Shown here in pieces: positions 1 through 5,266 of a DNA stretch of 9,419 nucleotides. Position 1 is the first letter of the stretch, and the number at the start of each line of letters is the position of its first letter. The stretch lies in NCBI GenBank assembly GCA_946498265.1, contig CAMMNR010000062.1, positions 1 to 9,419 of the forward strand, written 5' to 3'. The notes under the pieces are model-generated. The model ran no database searches and was not told where the DNA came from. It saw only the letters and a list, made by a program, of their open reading frames with translations. Source of the DNA: an uncultured Clostridium sp. Lineage in GTDB: Bacteria; Bacillota; Clostridia; TANB77; CAG-508. A program made the position numbers and the translations under genes.

Positions 1-988
1 CTGGATCTTCTATTGTTGTTATATTTATTTCTGGTCTATTTAAATAATCTATTATGCTGTACAAGCTCGTTGTTTTACCTTCTCCTGTAGGGGCTGCAAC
101 AATTGTTAAACTATTCTTTTTATTAATACTTCTTTTTAATTCTTCTTCATTTTTAGGAAATCCTAATTCAAATATGTTTTTTATATTTTCATTTTTCTTT
201 AATAATCTTAAAACAAATTTTTCACCATTTACATTTGGTTGTGAAGAAACACGAATATTATAATCATCATACAATAATATCCTACCATCTTGTGACTCTT
301 GTTTTTCTTGATGCATATTTGAAATAGCTTTCAATCTTCCAATAATTTGTTGTTGTTTTGATTTGTCTATTTTTGCAGCTGTAAATAATTCTCCATCTAT
401 TCTATACCTTATTCTTACATAAGTATCCATTGGTTCTATATGAATATCACTTGCTCTTCTATCTATTCCTGTTTTTATAATACTATCTACCAATGTGGTT
501 GTTGAATCATTTCTACCTGCATTTGTTAGCCCTTCGTCTGATGTCCCTTCCATGGATTTTAGTATTCTATCTATATCACTCTCAAAAGTAATATAGCTTT
601 CCATTATAAGACCTTTATTTAAAAATAGCAATTTGATTGTATCCATATTTCTGTCATTTACAGTATTTGCAAAACATACTTTTATTTTTCCTGCAGATAC
701 TTCAAATGGAATTACTTTATTCTTCTTTGCAATATCTAAAGACATATAGTCATTTAGCTTTACTTTTATATTTCTTGCATTCAATAATATTCCTTTTACA
801 CCTAAGATATCCCCTATTGCTTCTATCAATTTTTTAGGATCACATACATTTAAAATATATAATATATCTCCTATTTTTCTGTTTGGATGCTCTTTTTGAT
901 ATTCTAATGCATTTTTAATATCTATTTCAGTAACTACTCCTTTTTTTACTAATTCCACCCCTATTGGTTGTCTTTTTCTAATATCCAT
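1..988 (-). CDS. pilB: Type IV pilus extension ATPase PilB (GspE family), C-terminus cut by window edge
   Basis: Seen: the first 329 codons, read on the minus strand from ATG 988-986, which follows a GAGGG ribosome binding site. The open frame runs off the left edge. Residues about 5-65 look like an MshEN-type N-domain (PIGVELVKKGVVTE, then RKIGDILYILNV). The secretion-ATPase core follows: ASDIHIEP at 179-186, VRIRYRIDGEL at 191-201, a RLKAISNM...QDGRI stretch at 218-237, Walker A APTGEGKT at 299-306, and IEDP of the Asp box at 326-329. Family knowledge: hexameric cytoplasmic motors of this kind drive pilin polymerisation through PilC; the MshEN domain can bind c-di-GMP. Odd: the usual Walker A GPTGSGKT reads APTGEGKT, still within the P-loop pattern. 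The N-domain and ASDIHIEP make PilB more likely than the retraction ATPase PilT. The catalytic Walker B and His box lie outside the window. Confidence 0.93.
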   Translation of the reverse strand, partial: MDIRKRQPIGVELVKKGVVTEIDIKNALEYQKEHPNRKIGDILYILNVCDPKKLIEAIGDILGVKGILLNARNIKVKLNDYMSLDIAKKNKVIPFEVSAGKIKVCFANTVNDRNMDTIKLLFLNKGLIMESYITFESDIDRILKSMEGTSDEGLTNAGRNDSTTTLVDSIIKTGIDRRASDIHIEPMDTYVRIRYRIDGELFTAAKIDKSKQQQIIGRLKAISNMHQEKQESQDGRILLYDDYNIRVSSQPNVNGEKFVLRLLKKNENIKNIFELGFPKNEEELKRSINKKNSLTIVAAPTGEGKTTSLYSIIDYLNRPEINITTIEDP

Positions 989-1016
989 ATATAAACCCTC
1001 TTTCTTAAAATAATAA

Positions 1017-1466
1017 TTATTTTTTTAATGTATATTTTATTGGATTGTTCATATTTTTAGCTTTAAAATTAACATTTACAATATCTTTTCCGTCTTCTAC
1101 TTTATATTCAAAACTACAGTTTTCTACCCCTCTTGCTATTTTGACTTTATTTCTATATATACCCTTATTTTCTGATATATATGTATATTGAACTCCATTA
1201 TCAAATACTATATAACTTGTATCAATTTTTCCTGTACTATCTGTTGTTGTTTTACAATCTAAAACTTTTATTTCTTTTTCATTTACTTCTTCTGAAAAAA
1301 ATGAGTTAAATTTAGTATATTCTACCATTGGTTCAATATCTTCTGAAGATGTAGCTATATTATTATAAAAATATCCAGAAATTACTGCTATAATTCCTAT
1401 AACTATAGTTAGTGCAATTACATAAATTATTAAGGATATTAAGGTTATACCTTTTTCACTTTTCAT
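1017..1466 (-). CDS. Minor-pilin-like protein with class III prepilin signal
   Basis: Residues 1-6 (MKSEKG) form a short charged leader ending in the Gly that precedes prepilin-peptidase cleavage. ITLISLIIYVIALTIVIG then begins a hydrophobic helix to about residue 30. The remaining ~115 residues would be extracytoplasmic, rich in beta-type sequence, with only two cysteines (C71 and C117) that could form a disulfide. Position +5 of the mature protein is Ser rather than the usual Glu. At 149 residues it is the size of GspH/GspJ/PilW-type minor pilins, but I cannot assign it to one of them. The start is fixed by AGGAAG a few bases upstream; that site overlaps the stop of the preceding minor-pilin gene, one base separates the two genes, and coupling is likely. 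pilB follows 28 bases later. Inferred role: pilus initiation, tip or adhesion subunit. Confidence 0.8.
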   Translation of the reverse strand: MKSEKGITLISLIIYVIALTIVIGIIAVISGYFYNNIATSSEDIEPMVEYTKFNSFFSEEVNEKEIKVLDCKTTTDSTGKIDTSYIVFDNGVQYTYISENKGIYRNKVKIARGVENCSFEYKVEDGKDIVNVNFKAKNMNNPIKYTLKK

Positions 1467-1467
1467 A

Positions 1468-1902
1468 TTAACTTCCTTTCGTTTTTACAGTTGAAAGTTC
1501 TACTGTTTGTGTTTCATTATTAAATTTATAACTTATTGTTACTGTTATTGTTTTTACATAATCTTCTTTTTTATCTGGTCTTGTTAAAGCATAATCTTCA
1601 ACTGTTATTGTTTTATAATATTCTGTATCTTCCATTACTCCTGATTCATTTTCTACTTGCACTGCACCTTCTTCTACTATATCAATATTTGAATTTCCCA
1701 TCCCAAGATATTCTTCAAAATCTGAATTTTTTATTTTTTCTATTTCTGAAATCGCATAATATGTTGCTTGTGATTTTCTTTCTAATTCTTGTGATGAATT
1801 GTTATATTGAAAGAATAACACGGCTAATATTGATACAAATATGAATATTAATATTATGGCTATAGAGACATCTATAGCAGTAAATCCTTTTTCTGATTTC
1901 AT
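1468..1902 (-). CDS. PilV/GspI-like minor pilin
   Basis: The leader MKSEKG is followed by FTAIDVSIAIILIFIFVSILAV, a class III prepilin signal with Asp instead of Glu at mature position +5. The hydrophobic helix continues into a polar helix carrying QATYYAISEIEKI, where PilV/GspI proteins usually have their 'A...AE...' segment. The C-terminus has a beta pattern, KTITVTISYKFNNETQTVELSTV (about residues 117-139), resembling the end of PilV/GspI minor pilins. Length is 144 residues. The start is supported by GAGGAG about 9 bases upstream, which overlaps the pilD stop codon; the intergenic gap is 16 bases. Family knowledge: such minor pilins take part in priming pilus assembly. Assignment to the prepilin class is firm; the PilV/GspI label is by resemblance only. 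Confidence 0.78.
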   Translation of the reverse strand: MKSEKGFTAIDVSIAIILIFIFVSILAVLFFQYNNSSQELERKSQATYYAISEIEKIKNSDFEEYLGMGNSNIDIVEEGAVQVENESGVMEDTEYYKTITVEDYALTRPDKKEDYVKTITVTISYKFNNETQTVELSTVKTKGS

Positions 1903-1918
1903 TTATATTATATCTCCT

Positions 1919-2734
1919 CTATAGAATAAATTTTACATATCCTAATATTATTAATAATATTAATATGTTTGTAAATCCTAAATAAAATCCTATACTTATA
2001 TTTCTTGCTAATTGTTTATCAGTTTTTTTGCTTTTTGAAATTTTATTTTTTGTTTTTTCTATAATTAGATAAATTGCAATAGCAATTAATGTTATTATAA
2101 TAGAATTAAATACGATGTATTCATTTGTAAATATTGTCATTGTAATTATACATAATAATATTGAATTCACATATGTGCTTTTTGCATATTTTTTTAGTGT
2201 AATTGTATCAAATATTAATATTATTATGTATAATGTTAAATATATAACATATCTATATATATTAGCATTTTCTACTATGCATAGATATATCATATACATA
2301 ATAGATATAACAATACCATATATAGTTACTGATTTTTCTATTTTTCTGTTTTCTTTGTCTATACCTGCCATTAGTATTATAAATGTTATATATAATACTA
2401 AAAATGCGTATTGCATTATTGAAGTTATTGATAATGTTTCAAAATTAAAATTATTTAAGTATGCTATTGCGACAAATAGTATTCCTGATAATACTTCTAT
2501 TATTAGATATCTTGGCCTTATTTTTTCTTTACAATATCTACATTTTCCTAATAGAAAAATATAACTAAATATTGGAATTAAGTCTAATAAACCTAATTTG
2601 TGATTACAATTAGGACAATATGAGTGTGTGTGTGTTATATCTTGTCTTTTTGGAATTCTATATATTGCTAATGTATAAAAACTTCCAAACAGTGCTCCTA
2701 TTATGAATATCAATATATAAAATAATATTTCCAT
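1919..2734 (-). CDS. pilD: Divergent prepilin peptidase (PilD, A24 family) lacking the GxGD motif
   Basis: Expected role: an inner-membrane aspartyl peptidase that removes the leader from prepilins, often also N-methylating the new N-terminus. Seen: 271 residues, about eight hydrophobic segments, and the family's N-terminal hallmark GALFGSFYTLAIYRIPKR (about 13-30). Two zinc-type CxxC pairs follow (CPNC 40-43, CRYC 65-68), with RPRYLIIEVLSG at 73-84. The first catalytic Asp is probably D126 in MAGIDKENRKIE. Odd: the second catalytic motif, normally GxGD, is absent. The only acidic residue in the right region is D176, in LIFDTITLKKY, 50 residues after D126, with no glycine before it. A C-terminal ISIGFYLGF (about 246-254) sits where the family has its 'PFGPFL' segment. 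The ribosome binding site is AGGGAG, about 6-7 bases before ATG. It sits between the pilins and the minor pilins, its likely substrates. Confidence 0.88.
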   Translation of the reverse strand: MEILFYILIFIIGALFGSFYTLAIYRIPKRQDITHTHSYCPNCNHKLGLLDLIPIFSYIFLLGKCRYCKEKIRPRYLIIEVLSGILFVAIAYLNNFNFETLSITSIMQYAFLVLYITFIILMAGIDKENRKIEKSVTIYGIVISIMYMIYLCIVENANIYRYVIYLTLYIIILIFDTITLKKYAKSTYVNSILLCIITMTIFTNEYIVFNSIIITLIAIAIYLIIEKTKNKISKSKKTDKQLARNISIGFYLGFTNILILLIILGYVKFIL

Positions 2735-2757
2735 TTTTTCTCCCTTTTTATAATTTT

Positions 2758-2786
2758 AGCCATACACACATAGTGTGCGTATGGCT
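2758..2786 (-). promoter_or_regulatory. Stable hairpin between the pilin genes and pilD
   Basis: A 13-bp inverted repeat with a 3-base loop: arms 2758-2770 (AGCCATACACACA) and 2774-2786. In the minus-strand RNA, which is the coding direction here, every position pairs, with one G-U wobble (2766/2778). In plus-strand RNA the same position is an A-C mismatch. No U-run follows on the minus strand (the next bases are AAAATTATA), so it is not a standard intrinsic terminator in the pil direction. The T5 run at 2786-2790 would follow it only on the plus strand, where no gene precedes it. Inferred role: stabilising the 3' end of pilin mRNA, or partial attenuation or processing before pilD. Confidence 0.6.
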
Positions 2787-2821
2787 TTTTATATTGTTTA
2801 TACTATCGTGTTTATATAATT

Positions 2822-3352
2822 TTAGCTATTTCCTTTTGCTTCTGTTACTGTGTATGGTGCATCACCTAGATTTATTGTTCCTTCTATTGGATCTGGATTT
2901 CCATCAGAATCTACTCCAACTTCTGTTGTTGAATTAAAATAAGATATTGTTAAAATTCCACCTGTTAAATCATATACATAATGTCCTGATGCAGATGCAT
3001 CAGTAGCACTAGTATAAGTAGTAGCTTCTTCTATACCGTCTAATTCTAATGATGCTTCTATAGGACCTTTACCATCAACAGCTGGACTTGGATTAAATGT
3101 AGTATCATTAGTAATTGGTTCCCAATTTTGTTCATCTACTTGTTGGTCAAAAATTTCTGCTTTTACAGCATTTAATGCTAAATTTATTCTTTCTACTGCT
3201 TCTGCTTCATTTGTAGCACTTCTAGAAGAAGTTGCTTTATTTAAAATTCCATTTTCTCCTGTTAACATTGCTATTGATACTCCTGCTAGTATTAATAATA
3301 CAATTATTGTAATAACAAGAGCTATTAAAGTAATACCTTTTTGATTTCTCAT
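2822..3352 (-). CDS. pilA: Type IV pilin, paralogue 2 of a tandem pair
   Basis: Structural subunit of the pilus. The six-residue leader MRNQKG precedes ITLIALVITIIVLLILAGVS, the hydrophobic assembly helix; mature position +5 is Ala rather than Glu. A polar helix (about 31-75: TGENGILNKA, AEAVERINLALNAVKAEIF, DEQNWEP) links it to a C-terminal globular domain. Length is 176 residues, with no cysteines. Residues 1-79 differ from the upstream neighbour at only five positions (2, 5, 43, 46, 49). Residues 80-176 diverge except for the shared core blocks YVY.L.G..LT.SYF..TTEVG and GTI.L..APYTV.EA. A strong AGGAGG precedes the ATG. Both genes look intact, so either could be the major subunit. The hairpin at 2758-2786 lies just past its stop. 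Confidence 0.92.
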   Translation of the reverse strand: MRNQKGITLIALVITIIVLLILAGVSIAMLTGENGILNKATSSRSATNEAEAVERINLALNAVKAEIFDQQVDEQNWEPITNDTTFNPSPAVDGKGPIEASLELDGIEEATTYTSATDASASGHYVYDLTGGILTISYFNSTTEVGVDSDGNPDPIEGTINLGDAPYTVTEAKGNS

Positions 3353-3400
3353 TTTTTTCCTCCTATTATATAAATGTTATAATAAAATCTAAAATTTTTA

Positions 3401-3904
3401 TTATTCAGCTTCATTTACTGTATATGGTGCTTTTGATAAATCAATTGTTCCTTTAATTGGTTCAGTAACTGGTGCAGATCCTGCTGTATTTATTCCAACT
3501 TCTGTAGTTTTGCTAAAATATGATAAAGTTAGAGTAGTTCCATTTAAATTGTATACATATTTTCCACTATTAGCATCGTCTGTAATAGTAGTAACTGGTG
3601 CTGTACCAAAACCATCTAGTTTTAAAGAATCTTTTATTTCTTGTTGCAATTGTTTACTACTATCTAATGGTTCCCAGTTTTGTTCATCAACTTGTTGATC
3701 AAATATTTCTGCTTTTACAGCATTTAATGCTAAATTTATTCTTTCAACTGCTTCTGCTTTGTTAGTTTCTGATCTGGCAGATGTTGCTTTATTTAGTATT
3801 CCATTTTCTCCTGTTAACATTGCTATAGATACACCTGCTAATATTAATAATACTATGATTGTAATAACTAAAGCAATTAAAGTAATACCTCTTTGGTTTT
3901 TCAT
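3401..3904 (-). CDS. pilA: Type IV pilin, paralogue 1 of a tandem pair
   Basis: A 167-residue prepilin with leader MKNQRG and helix ITLIALVITIIVLLILAG (Ala at +5). It has the same polar helix as its neighbour and a shorter, different central region (80-167) that keeps the YVYNLNGTTLTLSYF and GTIDLSKAPYTVNEA blocks. No cysteines. AAGGAGGGAG precedes ATG 3904-3902. It is the first pilin after an 88-base gap that contains a possible promoter, so it is the better candidate for the major pilin. The two pilin genes are 48 bases apart, and the DNA of the near-identical N-terminal coding parts differs at many third positions. The duplication is therefore old and the N-terminal helix is under purifying selection. 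Confidence 0.92.
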   Translation of the reverse strand: MKNQRGITLIALVITIIVLLILAGVSIAMLTGENGILNKATSARSETNKAEAVERINLALNAVKAEIFDQQVDEQNWEPLDSSKQLQQEIKDSLKLDGFGTAPVTTITDDANSGKYVYNLNGTTLTLSYFSKTTEVGINTAGSAPVTEPIKGTIDLSKAPYTVNEAE

Positions 3905-3949
3905 AATATCTCCCTCCTTTTCTTTTGCAAATTAAATTTATATTTGAGA

Positions 3950-3974
3950 TATATTTATATAAGATATAAATATA
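3950..3974. repeat. 11-bp perfect palindrome upstream of the pilins
   Basis: TATATTTATAT, spacer AAG, then ATATAAATATA: two perfect 11-bp inverted arms (3950-3960 and 3964-3974). They overlap the possible -10 and spacer of the pilin promoter, where an operator would sit. The arms contain only A and T, so chance is a serious alternative. Confidence 0.35.
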
Positions 3975-3981
3975 ACGTTAA
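3954..3981 (-). promoter_or_regulatory. Possible promoter for the pilin genes
   Basis: On the minus strand: TTAACG (3981-3976, 4/6 to the -35 consensus), a 16-base spacer, then TATAAA (3959-3954, 5/6 to the -10). A start near 3947 would give a leader of about 43 bases. In such AT-rich DNA, -10-like matches are common, so this is weak evidence. A separate promoter for the pilins would fit their need for higher expression than the assembly proteins. Confidence 0.3.
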
Positions 3982-3992
3982 TAACTAATTAA

Positions 3993-4454
3993 TTATTTAG
4001 TTCCTTTATCAGGATAATATCCTTGGTTATTTGATGTGTTTGAATTATCTGTTGTAGTAGTTTCATTTCCTGAATTAGAAGAACTAGAACTATTTGAATT
4101 ATTTGAAGTTCCTGAATTACTTGTTCCTCCATTTGAACTAGTTCCATTTTGAGTTTCTTGTGCTGGTTGTGAATTTATATCAGAAAAAGGATTTGCTTTT
4201 CCAGCTTGATACTCTTGAGTTCTTTTATAAGTATTTAGGTCTTCAGCTTGTACTTCATAAGTATAAATTACTGGTTCTACAGTGTCTTCTTCTGCTATTT
4301 CTTTTTGAATATTCTCTGGAGTAGTATAAGAAACTTCTTCTGGTATAACTTTTGCTATAGGAACATAATCATATAACAAAATACCTAATATCAATATTAT
4401 TGCTAAACATAATAGCAAAATTATTATTATTTCTTTTAAAACTGTTTTTGCCAT
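3993..4454 (-). CDS. Small single-pass membrane protein of the pilus operon, PilP-like by position
   Basis: Not recognised with certainty. The 153 residues start with a short cytoplasmic MAKTVLKE and one membrane helix (about 9-28). An acidic stretch follows (38-62), then YEVQAEDLNTYKRTQEYQAGKANPFSD (66-92). A tail of Ser/Asn/Gly/Thr (about 97-146) ends in GYYPDKGTK. The GKANPFSD block recalls the 'G(R)xPF' segment near the start of PilP proteins. The gene lies directly after PilMN and PilO, where pilP is usual in Gram-negative bacteria, but no PilP beta-domain or lipobox is present. Inference: an accessory subunit of the alignment complex, with the tail crossing the cell wall. The start is supported by AAAGGAG. 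PilO ends 29 bases upstream. Confidence 0.6.
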   Translation of the reverse strand: MAKTVLKEIIIILLLCLAIILILGILLYDYVPIAKVIPEEVSYTTPENIQKEIAEEDTVEPVIYTYEVQAEDLNTYKRTQEYQAGKANPFSDINSQPAQETQNGTSSNGGTSNSGTSNNSNSSSSSNSGNETTTTDNSNTSNNQGYYPDKGTK

Positions 4455-4483
4455 AATAAACTCCTTTGCTTATTATTATTTTT

Positions 4484-5266
4484 TTATTCTTCTGTAGTAT
4501 TTGATTGTGCATTATCTTCATTAGAAGTATTTGTTTCATTTGTTACATTTTCTTCATTAGTATTATTTTCTTCTGTATTATTTGTACCATTTGTTTCGTT
4601 TGTTGAATCTTCACCTTCTGTGTTTTCTGCATTTGGATCTGATGTTACTATTACTGGTATTTTTTCTATCATTGGTATATTCTTACATGTAAATGTTGCC
4701 TGTAAATTAGATGTTGAAGAACCTGGTTTTAATTTAAATTGTTCTATTCTAAATCCTAAATCTTGGTCATTTTCTACATCTGATACAAAACTTGTTATTG
4801 CAACATAACTTCCTGTTACTGTGAAATTGAAATCATATAGATATATTTTTTCGTTTGCACCTATTTGTAGCTCTATTCCATCTCCAACAACTTCTATTTT
4901 TAAGTTTGCACCCTCACTAGTTGCATGTCTACCTAATTCAACTAATAATCTTTCATAATTATATCTTTGGAATTGACTTGCTATTTGTAAATCTGTTCCA
5001 TCTGTAGATGTTGAAAGACTTTGATATTCTTGTTTTTTCGCTTCTAATTCTTTTGCATCTTTTTCTAAAGTTTGTAAATTTTCCTTATATTCTGTAGTTG
5101 CTAATTTAGTTGCTTCTTGTATTTTTTTATCTAGTTCTTCATTTCTGTCTCTCATTCCATAATATCCTAGTACTTCTACATTACCTATATTAAATCCATT
5201 AATTACAATAAATATAGAAAGTGCTACAAGTAATGCAATTAATATTAACATTAATAATTTTTTCAT
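4484..5266 (-). CDS. pilO: PilO-like alignment-complex protein with an Asn/Thr/Glu-rich C-terminal tail
   Basis: PilO proteins pair with PilN across the membrane and link the cytoplasmic PilM to the outer parts of the machine. Seen: one N-terminal membrane helix (about 4-23), a coiled-coil region (about 40-86, e.g. NEELDKKIQEA, LEKDAKELEAKKQEY), then a ferredoxin-like domain (about 100-208). Typical signs of that domain are TGSYVAITSFVSDVEN (151-166) and GFRIEQFKLKPG (171-182). Residues 209-260 are an acidic, Asn/Thr-rich low-complexity tail not usual for PilO; I count eight N-x-[S/T] triplets there. Its ATG overlaps the TGA of pilMN (ATGA), so translation is probably coupled, giving matched amounts of the two partners. 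Total length is 260 residues, above the usual ~200 because of the tail. Confidence 0.82.
   Translation of the reverse strand: MKKLLMLILIALLVALSIFIVINGFNIGNVEVLGYYGMRDRNEELDKKIQEATKLATTEYKENLQTLEKDAKELEAKKQEYQSLSTSTDGTDLQIASQFQRYNYERLLVELGRHATSEGANLKIEVVGDGIELQIGANEKIYLYDFNFTVTGSYVAITSFVSDVENDQDLGFRIEQFKLKPGSSTSNLQATFTCKNIPMIEKIPVIVTSDPNAENTEGEDSTNETNGTNNTEENNTNEENVTNETNTSNEDNAQSNTTEE

Noticed and set aside
2115..2564. Long open frame on the plus strand inside pilD
   Set aside because: Antisense shadow of an AT-rich membrane-protein gene: no ribosome binding site and no recognisable domain. Several similar plus-strand frames over rsmB, pilMN and the minor pilins were dismissed for the same reason.
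2758..2790. Intrinsic terminator reading for the hairpin after the pilins
   Set aside because: The T-run follows only on the plus strand, which has no upstream gene; on the pil strand the hairpin is followed by AAAATTATA. Kept as an RNA structure, not as a terminator.
3905..3992. c-di-GMP riboswitch upstream of the pilins
   Set aside because: Clostridioides difficile controls a pilin gene this way, so I looked. The 88-base gap is almost pure A/T and holds none of the conserved GC-containing riboswitch core. The pilMN leader (6883-6986) also lacks one.
4500..4660. Repetitive Asn/Thr codons in the pilO 3' end as a DNA repeat or phase-variable tract
   Set aside because: The repetition is at amino-acid level with varied codons; there is no perfect short tandem repeat long enough to suggest slippage.
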